Shown here: in pieces, positions 24,207 through 34,439 of the stretch | How the letters are laid out: every line of letters starts with the position of its first letter | Position numbering within the stretch: position 1 is the stretch's first letter | Assembly: GCF_009649845.1 (NCBI RefSeq) | Contig: NZ_WJIE01000001.1 | Span: 915,054 to 979,053, forward strand | Direction of reading: 5' to 3' | Length of the DNA: 64,000 nucleotides | Source of the DNA: Polyangium spumosum | Lineage (GTDB): Bacteria > Myxococcota_A > Polyangia > Polyangiales > Polyangiaceae | The notes under the pieces: generated by a model | Databases searched by the model: none | What the model saw: only the letters and a program-made list of their open reading frames with translations | Told to the model about the DNA's origin: nothing | Position numbers and translations under genes: made by a program

Positions 24207-26141
24207 ATGGCAACCGCTACCCCGCAGCCTACCTCCGGATCCCGCTACACCGCGAAGGACATCGAGGTCCTCGAGGGCCTCGAGCCCGTGCGCAAGCGCC
24301 CCGCGATGTACATCGGCGGGACCGACACGCGCGGCTACCACCACCTGCTCTGGGAGATCGTCGACAACGCGGTCGACGAGGCGATCAACGGCCACGCCAA
24401 GCGCATCGAGGTGACGCTCGACGCCGATCATCGCGGCGCGACGATCACCGACGACGGCCGCGGCATCCCGGTCGACGTGCACCCGAAGTACAACCGCCCC
24501 GCGCTGGAGCTCATCCTCTGCACGCTGCACGCGGGCGGCAAGTTCGCGAGCTCGAACTACAAGGTCTCCGGCGGCCTGCACGGCGTGGGTTCGAGCGTGG
24601 TGAACGCGCTCTCCGTCGAGCTCGAGGTGAAGGTCCTGCGCGACGGTCACGAGCACGTGCAGGCCTTCAGCCGAGGCATCCCCACGGGCAAACTCAAGCG
24701 CGGCGCCGCGACCCGCAAGCACGGCACGATCCTGCACTTCCGCCCCGACCCGGAGATCTTCGGCGACAAAGCGTCGTTCGACGCGGACACGGTCAAGGAG
24801 CGCCTCGAAGCGAAGGCCTACCTGCACGGCGGCCTGCTCATCGTCTTCAAGGACCAGGCGACGGGCGAGGCGATCGAGCTCGTCCACCCGAACGGCATCG
24901 CCGACTACCTGCCGAAGCTCGTCACGCAGCGGGGCAAGCCCGCCGTGCACACGTCGATGTTCCACATCGCGAAGGACGCCGACAACATCCGCCTCGAAGC
25001 GGCGCTGCTCTGGACCGAGTCGCCCGACGAGTCGTTGCGCTCCTACGTGAACGGCATCCCGACGCACTCCGGCGGCTCGCACGAGAGCGGCTTCAACACC
25101 GCGATCGTCAAGGCCGTACGCGCCTTCATCGAGGCCAAGAAGATCCAGCCGAAGGGCGTGACCCTCACGGCCGAGGACATCCGCGAGGGCATCGTCGGCC
25201 TCCTGTCGATCTACATCCAAGAGCCGCAGTTCCAGGGACAAACCAAGGACCGGCTGAACAACCCCGAGGCCGGCCCCGCCGTCGAAGGCATCGTGCGCCC
25301 CGCGCTCGAGCAATGGCTGCTCGAGAACGGCACGGCCGGCGAGGCGATCGTGATGCGCGCGATCCTCGCCGCCCGCGCCCGCGAAGCCCGCCGCGAAGCG
25401 ACGCAGCAGGTCGTCCGCAAGACCGCGATCTCGCACCGCCTGAACCTGCCCGGCAAGCTCGCCGACTGCAGCTCGACCGACCCGAACGAGAGCGAGCTCT
25501 TCATCGTCGAGGGCGACAGCGCCGGCGGCTCCGCGAAACAAGGCCGCGACCGGCGCACGCAAGCGATCCTGCCCCTCCGCGGCAAGGTGCTGAACGCCGA
25601 GCAAGCCTCGACGTCGAAGGTGCTCTCGAACAAGGAGCTCCAGGACATCGTCAGCGCCCTCGGCTGCGGCTTCGGCAAGGACTTCGACGCCTCGAAGCTA
25701 CGTTACGGCCGCATCTTCCTCCTGATGGACGCCGACAGCGACGGCCAGCACATCGCCACGCTGCTGCTCACGTTCTTCTACCGCCACCTGCCCGGCCTCA
25801 TCCGCGGCGGCCACGTCTACCTCGCCCAACCCCCGCTCTACCGGATCGACGCCGGCAAAGAGACCCACTGGGCCCTCGACGAAAAAGAGCGCGACCGCAT
25901 CCTCGTCAAGCTGCCCAAGGGCCAGAAGCCCGAAATCTCCCGCTTCAAGGGCCTCGGCGAGATGCCCGCCGAAGACCTCAAGGCCACGACCCTCGACCCC
26001 CGCCGCCGCCGCGCCCTGCGCGTCGTCATCGAAGGCGAGCTCGAGACCGACCGCATCCTGAACGAGCTGATGGGCAAAGACGCATCGGCACGCTTCCGGT
26101 TCATCATGGACCGAGCCCAGACGGCCGAAATCGACGTCTGA
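24207..26141 (+). CDS. parE: DNA topoisomerase IV subunit B (ParE-like)
   Basis: 644 aa ATPase subunit. GHKL ATP-binding motifs: [27 protein letters not shown], and [15 protein letters not shown]. The TOPRIM part has [15 protein letters not shown], the PLRGKVLN block and [14 protein letters not shown]. The DADSDGxHIATLL version is the one I associate with ParE of E. coli rather than GyrB. The start is 3 bp after parC. Together they decatenate daughter chromosomes. No separate gyrase pair is in the window, so the possibility that this pair also serves as gyrase cannot be excluded. Confidence 0.92.
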   Translation: MATATPQPTSGSRYTAKDIEVLEGLEPVRKRPAMYIGGTDTRGYHHLLWEIVDNAVDEAINGHAKRIEVTLDADHRGATITDDGRGIPVDVHPKYNRPALELILCTLHAGGKFASSNYKVSGGLHGVGSSVVNALSVELEVKVLRDGHEHVQAFSRGIPTGKLKRGAATRKHGTILHFRPDPEIFGDKASFDADTVKERLEAKAYLHGGLLIVFKDQATGEAIELVHPNGIADYLPKLVTQRGKPAVHTSMFHIAKDADNIRLEAALLWTESPDESLRSYVNGIPTHSGGSHESGFNTAIVKAVRAFIEAKKIQPKGVTLTAEDIREGIVGLLSIYIQEPQFQGQTKDRLNNPEAGPAVEGIVRPALEQWLLENGTAGEAIVMRAILAARAREARREATQQVVRKTAISHRLNLPGKLADCSSTDPNESELFIVEGDSAGGSAKQGRDRRTQAILPLRGKVLNAEQASTSKVLSNKELQDIVSALGCGFGKDFDASKLRYGRIFLLMDADSDGQHIATLLLTFFYRHLPGLIRGGHVYLAQPPLYRIDAGKETHWALDEKERDRILVKLPKGQKPEISRFKGLGEMPAEDLKATTLDPRRRRALRVVIEGELETDRILNELMGKDASARFRFIMDRAQTAEIDV

Positions 26142-26630
26142 TCCGCCCCCCACCCCTTCCCCGTCCCCACACATCCCGCGTTCGTCCCCGCGCCATCGTC
26201 GTGCGTCCGGGCACACGCGCGCCCCCGCCCCGCACCCCGCATCAGCGCAACCCGATCATCCGGCGCCGAACCTGCGCGAGTTGAGCAGACTCGGCGCAAC
26301 ACGAGATCGAGCCGCTCATACGCAGCCTTAGGGCCCCAGATAGACGGCGCAAGGGTCAGAAGGATGCTCGCCCGCAGCTTCCAAAAACCCAAGGATCCAC
26401 GAGAACCGCGCAAAATCCCGGCACCAAGGCCATTTCCGCCATCCCGCTGACAGATGCTGAACCCACGGCCCATCGTATGTGCACGAGAGATTGGTACGCC
26501 TACATGGTAAATATTGATACCAGTCACGGCCGCACCCACCCTTCGGCCCAAGGGTTGCAAAGGCAGGAAGCGAGATGCCGTCACGGCGCCGCATCAGCGG
26601 CGAGATTCCCCGTGGCAAGGAGAGGTTCCC
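26142..26630. other. 489-bp intergenic region, no gene supported
   Basis: This stretch is less GC-rich in its second half than the flanks. Apparent reading frames across it are extensions of neighbouring genes or lack coding bias. A weak promoter-like arrangement occurs on the plus strand at 26491-26519 (TTGGTA, 17 nt, TTGATA) inside the only AT-rich patch. It would drive the AraC-type regulator with a leader of about 110 nt. An in-frame TTG at 26514 is less likely as start than the GTG at 26631. Confidence 0.4.
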
Positions 26631-27074
26631 GTGAGCGATGCGCTTCCTTTGACGATGCTGAACGCACCCTCCGCCGCCCTTCACACCTCGGCCTCGCCCA
26701 TGCCGCCATTTGCGGTCCGCCAGGCCCCCATCACCCAGACGCTGCCCCGCATCCCCGCGCCGCAGCCGTCGCAAATCATCCCGAAGAGCACGCCCGAGCG
26801 CATGCGCGTGGCCCGCGAGCGCATCAAAGCCGCCGCAGAAGCCGGCCAACGCATCCGCTCGTACGAAGTCGCCCTGGACCTCGACCTGTCCGAGTTCCAC
26901 TTCGCACGCCAGTTCCGCGCCGCCTTCGGCCGCTCCCCTCACGTCTTCTACGATGAGGTGCGCGCCCAGAAGGCCCGCGAGCTGCTCACCGAAGGCATGA
27001 GCGAAGGCGACGTCGCCCGCCGTATCGGATTCCGCAGGCCCGCCGAGCTGCGCGCTCTGCTGTCGAAGCGGTGA
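26631..27074 (+). CDS. Short AraC-type helix-turn-helix protein
   Basis: 147 aa from a GTG preceded by a strong AAGGAGAGG ribosome-binding site (26618-26626). The first 60 residues are Pro/Ala-rich and probably disordered. The C-terminal 80 residues match the AraC DNA-binding domain: SEFHFARQFRAAFGRSPHVF (first HTH) and AQKARELLTEGMSEGDVARR (second HTH). The domain ends early at LRALLSKR, before the usual FSRxFrrxfG motif. No effector domain is present. It is directly followed by copy A of the structured repeat. Targets are unknown. Confidence 0.75.
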   Translation: MSDALPLTMLNAPSAALHTSASPMPPFAVRQAPITQTLPRIPAPQPSQIIPKSTPERMRVARERIKAAAEAGQRIRSYEVALDLDLSEFHFARQFRAAFGRSPHVFYDEVRAQKARELLTEGMSEGDVARRIGFRRPAELRALLSKR

Positions 27075-27078
27075 GAGC

Positions 27079-27220
27079 GCGGGGCGTTGCCCCGCACCCC
27101 AGCAGGGGGTTGTCCACCCCCTGCACCCCGGACCAGGCACGGCCTGGACCGAGGGTGGATGAACTGCGCAACGCGCAGTTCATCCAACAGGCCCGTAACA
27201 AGACCACGCCCGCGTTGCCA
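27079..27220 (+). repeat. Structured dispersed repeat, copy A
   Basis: It begins 4 nt after the stop of the AraC-type gene and runs in the same direction. Four hairpins in series: H1 7-bp stem 27079-27095 (loop GTT); H2 8-bp stem 27102-27124 with loop TTGTCCA; H3 CCAGGC-ACG-GCCTGG; H4 a perfect 13-bp stem 27157-27185 (GGATGAACTGCGC, loop AAC). A weaker conserved tail with AAGACC and GTTGCCA follows. It is homologous to copies B and C. Length and linkers are conserved. Confidence 0.85.
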
Positions 27221-27260
27221 TCCCTCCCCCCGCAGCCGAGACGTCAGCCCTGCCGTCTCG

Positions 27261-27402
27261 ACTGGCAAAGTCGTCGCCGGTCTTGACGCGGGCCCGTTGC
27301 GAAAGCCGCGCATCGCGCGGTTTTCGCACCCTCGGTCCAGGCCGTGCCTGGTCCGGGTCCAGGGGTGGACAACCCCTGGTCGGGTCTGGGGCGAAGCCCC
27401 AG
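27261..27402 (-). repeat. Structured dispersed repeat, copy B (inverted)
   Basis: On the minus strand it starts 1 nt after the stop of the lipoprotein gene. H1 is CTGGGGC-TTC-GCCCCAG; H2 again has loop TTGTCCA with a CCAGGGG/CCCCTGG stem; H3 is identical to the other copies; H4 has a different stem (27299-27327, arms GCGAAAACCGCGC and GCGCGGCTTTCGC, 12 of 13 paired, loop GAT on the minus strand). The tail AAGACC...TTTGCCAGT is retained. It faces copy A, the two tails separated by about 40 bp. Confidence 0.85.
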
Positions 27403-27403
27403 C

Positions 27404-27904
27404 TCAGCGCTCCCTGCGGAGCACACTCACGCCGGGCCAGGCCTTTCCGTGATCGGTCACTTCCCACTCGTCGAGGCCGAGGAAGCGGCACTTTGCGCCG
27501 TCGAACATGCCTCCGCTCGTGCGCAGGGTGAAGCTGTCGCCGGACTCGCCTTCGATGCGGTAGGGCGCGCTCTCGTCGGGGGTCTTCGAGGTTCGTACGC
27601 TCTGCGCGTCCTGCTCGAACCGGATGCGGAGTGACTCGAAGAGGTCCGCCATCAAGGGCATCGCCTCGTTCGGGATCGGGTGGTCCGACGTGTAGCGGAC
27701 GATCTCCCACGTCCCCTGGAGCTTCTTCTTTGCGCCCGTGAGCTCGGGCTCGGCGGGGTTGTTTGCGTCGAGGGACGGCTTCTCTGGCCCCTCTGCGACG
27801 GGCGGACCACTGCCACCGGCGCAACCTGCGAGCAGCGCCGCGAACACGACCCCGAGGCGAGAACGTCCCACGATCCGGGAAGGTACGCCGACTCCGGGAG
27901 TCAC
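27404..27904 (-). CDS. Hypothetical lipoprotein (166 aa)
   Basis: The N-terminus has a hydrophobic run ending in the lipobox LLAGC, then a Gly/Pro/Glu-rich linker and a compact C-terminal domain starting KKLQGTWEIVRYTSD. The phrase LQGTWxxxxY is like small lipocalin-type or TIGR03067-like domains (predicted substrate-binding beta-barrels), a suggestion only. The ATG is 1 bp downstream of the nitrilase stop, so the two are cotranscribed. It is followed by repeat copy B. Confidence 0.7.
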   Translation of the reverse strand: MTPGVGVPSRIVGRSRLGVVFAALLAGCAGGSGPPVAEGPEKPSLDANNPAEPELTGAKKKLQGTWEIVRYTSDHPIPNEAMPLMADLFESLRIRFEQDAQSVRTSKTPDESAPYRIEGESGDSFTLRTSGGMFDGAKCRFLGLDEWEVTDHGKAWPGVSVLRRER

Positions 27905-27905
27905 C

Positions 27906-28751
27906 TCAAGCTTTGCGCGACGCCGCGCCGATCCTCTGGTGCTGGAGCGACGGCAAGCTCGCGCGGACTTGCTCGAGGTAGCGCGGATCGAGCGTGGCCA
28001 CGACGACCCCTTCCCCCTCCGATGCTTGCGCCACGACCTCGCCCCACGGGTCCACGATGCACGACTTCCCGTAGGTCCTGCGCCCCTTCGGGTGGATGCC
28101 CCACTGCGCCGCTGCGATCACGTAACACTGCGATTCGATCGCCCTCGCTCGAAGCAGCACGTGCCAGTGATCCTTGCCTGTCGCGAGCGTGAACGCTGCC
28201 GGCACGATGAGCGCCTCGGCGCCGCGCGAGACGAGCTCGCGGTAGAGCTCCGGGAAGCGCAGGTCGTAGCAGATCGACAGGCCGATCCGCGCCCCTCGTG
28301 CCTCGACGACGACGGGCTGCTCGCCGGGCATACACGACGCCGACTCGCGGTAGCGCTGGCCGTCGCCGACCTCGACGTCGAACATGTGGATCTTGCGGTA
28401 GCGCGCGACGATCTCGCCTGACGGCGCGACGACGGCGCAGGTGTTGTGGACGCGCTTCGGATCGGGCGAGCGCTCGGGCAGGCCACCTGCGAGGATCCAG
28501 AGGCCGTGCTTCGTGGCGTTCTCCGCGAGGAAGCTGCGGATCCGGCCTCCCTCGTGGGCGTCGAGATCCTCGGCGACGCGGAGCCGCTCGTCGTCGTCCC
28601 CGCCCATGAAGGCGAAGTTCTCGGGCAGGACCACGATCTGCGCGCCGCGGGCGGCGGCCTCGGCCACGAGGCGCTCGGCGCGGCCGAGGTTCTCGGCGAG
28701 GTCCGCCTGGCTGTTCATCTGCACGGCAGCGACGACGACAGGCTCACGCAT
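27906..28751 (-). CDS. Carbon-nitrogen hydrolase (nitrilase family, Nit1-like)
   Basis: 281 aa with the complete Glu-Lys-Cys triad of the nitrilase superfamily: VVLPENFAFMG (Glu about 44), YRKIHMFDVEV (Lys about 119), and SICYDLRFPE (Cys161). The KIHMFDV and CYDLRFPELYREL motifs are those of the Nit1 group, which hydrolyses deaminated glutathione as a metabolite-repair enzyme. The substrate is inferred from this similarity. A TAGCCT box lies 7 nt before the ATG, suggesting a leaderless transcript. Confidence 0.88.
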   Translation of the reverse strand: MREPVVVAAVQMNSQADLAENLGRAERLVAEAAARGAQIVVLPENFAFMGGDDDERLRVAEDLDAHEGGRIRSFLAENATKHGLWILAGGLPERSPDPKRVHNTCAVVAPSGEIVARYRKIHMFDVEVGDGQRYRESASCMPGEQPVVVEARGARIGLSICYDLRFPELYRELVSRGAEALIVPAAFTLATGKDHWHVLLRARAIESQCYVIAAAQWGIHPKGRRTYGKSCIVDPWGEVVAQASEGEGVVVATLDPRYLEQVRASLPSLQHQRIGAASRKA

Positions 28752-28883
28752 GCGGGGAAGGCTAGCCTACCCTTCCCGCGTGGTCCGCGTGCGTGTCGAC
28801 CTCGCGGATCGTCCACAGAAATCGACGGGGGCGTGGAGCATGCCCCTTCCCGACCTCGGACGGGTCGCTATTCTGCGCGCCGC

Positions 28884-29360
28884 ATGGGGCCCCTCTCGTA
28901 CCTGCCGCGGTCGGTTCTCGGCGTGGCGCAAGAGATCGTGCGGCACCTCCTCAAGCGGCCCGTGGTCGGCGTGGCCGTGGCCGCCCGGACGGAGGACGGC
29001 AGGTGGCTGCTCATCCGGCGCGCCGACACGGGGACCTGGGCGCTGCCCGGAGGCACGGTCGAGTGGGGCGAGACACTGCGAACGACGGTCGTGCGCGAGC
29101 TCGACGAGGAAGCGGGCGTCGACGACGTCACGATCGGCGAGATCGTCGGCGTGTTCTCGCGGCCGGATCGCGACCTTCGGTTCCACGCCGTGACGATCGT
29201 GGTCTCGGCGCGTGTGGGCGAGCCGAAGAAGCCGCCGAAGAACCGGCTGGAGATCCGCGAGGCGCGGCTGTTCGTGGACGACGAGCTGCCCGCGCCGCTC
29301 GCGATGGGGATGGACGACATACTCGCCGCCGCGCGCCGCGGCGAGGTGGTGTTCGAGTGA
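28884..29360 (+). CDS. NUDIX hydrolase
   Basis: 158 aa. The Nudix box GTVEWGETLRTTVVRELDEE-AGV fits G-x5-E-x7-REUxEExGU exactly, and the preceding TGTWALPGG is typical. It hydrolyses a nucleoside diphosphate linked to some X; the substrate cannot be told. The N-terminus (YLPRSVLGVAQEIVRHLLKR) is an amphipathic helix. TATTCT lies 9 nt before the ATG. The long upstream open frame in the same phase is antisense to the nitrilase gene and is not used. Confidence 0.88.
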   Translation: MGPLSYLPRSVLGVAQEIVRHLLKRPVVGVAVAARTEDGRWLLIRRADTGTWALPGGTVEWGETLRTTVVRELDEEAGVDDVTIGEIVGVFSRPDRDLRFHAVTIVVSARVGEPKKPPKNRLEIREARLFVDDELPAPLAMGMDDILAAARRGEVVFE

Positions 29361-29382
29361 CGATTCGAGGGAGGACACGAGG

Positions 29383-31347
29383 ATGACGCACCTGCACCAC
29401 GGCTGGGACAAACAGCCGGATCCGGCCGTGCGAGCGCGGATCGACGAGCTCGCCGAGCGCATCGAGCGTTACCGCGCGAGTTATTACGCCGGCAAACCCG
29501 ACATCTCGGACGCCGCCTACGACGCGCTCGAGGACGAGCTGCGCGACCTCGACCCGACGCACCCGGCGCTGGCCCGCGTCGGCGCCCCCGTGACCGTGAC
29601 CGAGTGGGAAAAAGCTCGGCACGAGATCCCCATGGGCTCGCTGAACAAGGTCGTGAACGAGGCCGAGCTCGAGGCCTGGGCCGCGCGCTGCGACGAGCTC
29701 GTGGTGAAGGAAGGCGGCGAGGCGATCTCGGACGACCTCTTCGTCGCGGAGAAGCTCGACGGGATCTCGATCGAGGTGATCTACCGCGACGGCAAGTACG
29801 CCGACGCGATCACGCGCGGCGACGGGATCATGGGCGAGCGCATCTCGCCGAACGTGGCCCGCATGCGCGGCGTGCCGCAGAGGCTGAAGGAGAAGCTCAC
29901 GCTGAGCGTGCGCGGCGAGATCATCCTCAAGCTGTCGGACATGAAGAAGTCGTTCCCGGGCGTGGCGAACCCGCGCAACGCCGCCGCAGGGACGTCGAAG
30001 CGCTTCGACGGCCAGGGCTGCGAGCACCTCACGGTGCTGTTCTACGACGTGGCCGATCACCTCGACGTCACGACCGAAGAGCAGAAGATCACGTTCCTGC
30101 GCAAGCAGGGCTTCGGCACGCCGTGGACCGCGAAGGGCACGCTGAAGGACGTGCTCGGGTTCTACCGGAAGTACTCGTCGGAGATCCGCGCGGGGCTCGA
30201 CTACGAGATCGACGGGCTCGTGGTGCGGGCGAACTCGACGGCCTCGCAGACGTTGCTCGGCGAGGTGAACCGGCGGCCGCGCGGGGCGATCGCGTTCAAG
30301 TTCGCGTCGCAGGCGAAGGTGTCGAAGGTGGTGGAGATCCTCTGGGACACGGGGCCGAGCGGGCGCGTGACGCCCGTCGCGATCGTGGAGCCGGTGGAGC
30401 TCGCGGGCGCGGTCGTGCAGCGCGCGAGCCTGCACAACATGAGCAACGTGCGCGCGCTCGGGATCGGCGTGGGCGACGAGGTGCTGGTGTCGCGCCGGAA
30501 CGACGTGATCCCGTACGTCGAAGAGGTGGTCGAGAAGGGCGGCAAGACGGAGCAACCTCCGACGAAATGCCGTCGCTGCGCGGCGGAGCTCGTGACGAGC
30601 GGCGAGTACCTGCTCTGCAGGAACCAGGAGTGCCCCGCCCTCGTCGAGGGCCGGATCCACAACTGGATCGACGCGATCGGCGCGCTCGAGTGGGGCGACA
30701 AGCTGATCGAGCAGCTCGTCGAGGCGAAGCTCGTGAAGGAGCCGGGGGATCTGTACAAGCTGAAGCCGAAGCAGATCGCGGACCTCGAGCGGCGCGGCGA
30801 CAAGATCGCGAAGAAGGTGCTCGACGAGCTCACGAGCCGCCTGCCGCTGACGCTGCCCGTGTTCCTGGCCGCGCTCGGCATCGAGGGGTTCGCCATCCAG
30901 ACGGCGCGCCTGCTCGTGTCGGCGGGGTACACGACGATCGAGAAGTTGCTCGCGGCGACGGAGGCGGACCTCGCGGGGATCTCGGGGCTCGGTCCGATCA
31001 AGGCGGGCATGATCGTGCGCGGGCTGCAGGGCCGCAAAGCCGAGATCGAGCGGCTGATCGCGCAGGGCATCGTGCCCGTGACGCAGGAGCAGGAGGGGCC
31101 GCTCGCGGGGATGTCGTTCTGCTTCACGGGCGCGCTCAGCCGTCCGCGCGGCGAGATGACGAACCTCGTCGAGTCGAACGGCGGGCGCGTGCTCTCGGGC
31201 GTGACGAAGGAGCTTCAGTACCTCGTCAGCGCCGAGGCCGACTCGGGATCGAGCAAGGCGCAGAAGGCGAAGAAATACGGGACGGTGCTCCTCGACGAGG
31301 CCGGCTTCGTGAAGCTCCTGCAAGACAAGGGCGTGAAGGTCTCCTGA
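29383..31347 (+). CDS. ligA: NAD-dependent DNA ligase LigA
   Basis: 654 aa. It seals nicks using NAD+. Adenylation motif EKLDG with Lys124; DYEIDGLVVRAN (motif III/IV region); OB fold; four-Cys zinc finger C396, C399, C412, C417; helix-hairpin-helix region (LAGISGLGPIKAGMI); and C-terminal BRCT domain (GMSFCFTGALSRPRGEM). Complete by length and domain order. The start at 29383 follows the Nudix gene by 22 bp with a GAGG element. Confidence 0.96.
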   Translation: MTHLHHGWDKQPDPAVRARIDELAERIERYRASYYAGKPDISDAAYDALEDELRDLDPTHPALARVGAPVTVTEWEKARHEIPMGSLNKVVNEAELEAWAARCDELVVKEGGEAISDDLFVAEKLDGISIEVIYRDGKYADAITRGDGIMGERISPNVARMRGVPQRLKEKLTLSVRGEIILKLSDMKKSFPGVANPRNAAAGTSKRFDGQGCEHLTVLFYDVADHLDVTTEEQKITFLRKQGFGTPWTAKGTLKDVLGFYRKYSSEIRAGLDYEIDGLVVRANSTASQTLLGEVNRRPRGAIAFKFASQAKVSKVVEILWDTGPSGRVTPVAIVEPVELAGAVVQRASLHNMSNVRALGIGVGDEVLVSRRNDVIPYVEEVVEKGGKTEQPPTKCRRCAAELVTSGEYLLCRNQECPALVEGRIHNWIDAIGALEWGDKLIEQLVEAKLVKEPGDLYKLKPKQIADLERRGDKIAKKVLDELTSRLPLTLPVFLAALGIEGFAIQTARLLVSAGYTTIEKLLAATEADLAGISGLGPIKAGMIVRGLQGRKAEIERLIAQGIVPVTQEQEGPLAGMSFCFTGALSRPRGEMTNLVESNGGRVLSGVTKELQYLVSAEADSGSSKAQKAKKYGTVLLDEAGFVKLLQDKGVKVS

Positions 31348-31351
31348 CCTC

Positions 31352-32356
31352 TCACCAGTACGTGTCCTGATCCTCGGTGACGCCCGCGAGCCGCTCGATC
31401 GTGATCGGCTCGCGGCCCGGGACCAGGATCCGCCCCGAGAACTCGCCCGCGAGCTGGAGGAAACGCGAGCGGACGATGCCGAGGTCGTGGCGCTCGGCGT
31501 GGAGGCCGCTCGGTGAGAAGCGCAGATCGACGCCCTCGTCGGGCGCGCGGACCTGCCAGTCGGACAGAGGTCGTTCGCGGTCGAAGGAAAAACGGACGGC
31601 GGAGAGCGGCACGATCTCGCCGTCGATCCACGCGACACACTCGCGATCACCGACGAACCCTTCGGTGAGGTTCAAGGCGATGGGCTTGCCGTCCGACGTG
31701 CGGCCGAGGCCGAAGCCCCAGCGCCACGCGGTGTGCCGCTCGAGCAGCCCCGCCGTGAAGTCGTAGCCGGCGAGCGCGTGCTCGAGCGTGTACCTGCGGC
31801 CTCCGGCGACGAGGGTTCCGTCGACCGAGAGGAGCGCGCGTTTCTCCGTGGTCGAGAACAGGTCCTCGCGAAGCGCCGCGACGACGCCGAGCGCAGGCGG
31901 AGCGTTCGTGGTGCCGAGCCGCGCCTGGAGCTCGAAATTTTGCATTCGTACATCGACAACGTAATCGCTCTGTCCGATCGGCCGCGAGACGGAGAGGTGG
32001 CTGCTGCCGAGGTGGTAGGAGGCGAGGCAGCCCTCGCCGCCGCTGTCGCCGATGAAGGCCGTAAAAGGCGGGCCCATGGTGGTCTCGTCGCAGACGGCGC
32101 GGCCCTCGCGACGATCGACGACGAAGGCGAAGGCGTTGGAGGCGTAGCCGAGGCGGATGATGGCGACGGCGCAGATGAGCTCGTCCGAGGCGAGGGTCAC
32201 GTAAAACCAGCGCTTTTCGCGGCGCAGGCGGGTGAACGGGTTCTTCGCGGCGGCCCCGAAGGCGACGGGCGGCAGGCCCCCGGCGTACGTGCCGAACCGG
32301 GGCCTCTGGGTGGTCGGGTCGAGGATCGCTTCGGGCGGAGCACGGTGGATCTGCAT
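31352..32356 (-). CDS. DUF2804 domain-containing protein
   Basis: About 334 aa, beta-rich and matching DUF2804: FGTYAGGLPPV near the start, KRWFYVTLASDELICAVAII, RPLSDWQVRAPDEGVDLRF, and the C-terminal HDLGIVRSRFLQLAGEFSG. The family has no defined reaction; from memory its members resemble the AttH/hydroxyneurosporene synthase-like beta-barrels. The ATG at 32356 is favoured because TATTCT lies 7 nt before it; an in-frame ATG at 32419 would add 21 residues. It converges with ligA (4-bp gap) and diverges from the P5C dehydrogenase. Confidence 0.75.
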   Translation of the reverse strand: MQIHRAPPEAILDPTTQRPRFGTYAGGLPPVAFGAAAKNPFTRLRREKRWFYVTLASDELICAVAIIRLGYASNAFAFVVDRREGRAVCDETTMGPPFTAFIGDSGGEGCLASYHLGSSHLSVSRPIGQSDYVVDVRMQNFELQARLGTTNAPPALGVVAALREDLFSTTEKRALLSVDGTLVAGGRRYTLEHALAGYDFTAGLLERHTAWRWGFGLGRTSDGKPIALNLTEGFVGDRECVAWIDGEIVPLSAVRFSFDRERPLSDWQVRAPDEGVDLRFSPSGLHAERHDLGIVRSRFLQLAGEFSGRILVPGREPITIERLAGVTEDQDTYW

Positions 32357-32448
32357 TCCCTGGAGAATAGCGAGCTCCGGGAAGACGGCACGAACCGACG
32401 CACGGCGCGGAAGCGCCATCGCGGATCCGAGTGGTAGACTCGCGCGCC

Positions 32449-34080
<1,632 letters not shown>

Positions 34081-34093
34081 CGAGCGCGCCGAA

Positions 34094-34390
34094 TCACTCC
34101 GGCGTGGCCTGGCAGGCGCCGCCTTCGAGGGCGAGACAGACGCCCTTCTCGTCCTCGTAGTAGTCGGCTTGTTCCTCGTAACAGTCGGCCTGGCGGGAGA
34201 TGGACGTGGCGTAGGACGCGTCGTCTTTCGCGAGGTCGATGCAGGTGGACGTGCAGACCGCCTCGCTCGAGCCGGGCTGGCAGAGGGCGCTTTTTTCGCA
34301 GATGACGGCGCAGCTATCCTCGGGCGAACGATCGCCGCAGGCGGAGAGCGCGAAGGTCGAGAGAAGCACGAAGAGAGTCGAAAGGCGCAT
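34094..34390 (-). CDS. Cysteine-rich small lipoprotein (98 aa)
   Basis: Signal peptide MRLSTLFVLLSTFALSAC with lipobox Cys at about 18. The mature 80 residues have eight further Cys (CAVICEKSALC, AVCTSTCIDL, ADCYEEQ, GVCLAL, GACQA), spaced for disulfides. Small lipoproteins with repeated CxxxC spacing like this are common and uncharacterised in myxobacteria. A TATCCT box lies 6 nt before the ATG. Confidence 0.7.
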   Translation of the reverse strand: MRLSTLFVLLSTFALSACGDRSPEDSCAVICEKSALCQPGSSEAVCTSTCIDLAKDDASYATSISRQADCYEEQADYYEDEKGVCLALEGGACQATPE

Positions 34391-34439
34391 GCGTCGAGGA
34401 TAACGCAGGCGGGCCGCGGCAGTGGTATACGGGCGCTCG

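Noticed and set aside
21597-25604. 1335-codon open frame on the minus strand across parC and parE
   Set aside because: It is antisense to two clear topoisomerase genes and shows only the low-complexity Arg/Ala/Asp/Leu composition produced by reading GC-rich codons backwards.
26328-27140. 270-codon minus-strand frame over the AraC-type gene
   Set aside because: Antisense to a recognisable HTH domain with a strong ribosome-binding site; also crosses the repeat.
27071-27452. Several short open frames inside repeat copies A and B
   Set aside because: They cross the palindromic stems, differ between copies and are not conserved; the conserved feature is the RNA/DNA structure.
28446-28883. N-terminal extension of the Nudix protein by 146 residues
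   Set aside because: The region is antisense to the nitrilase gene, and a -10 box lies just before the ATG at 28884.
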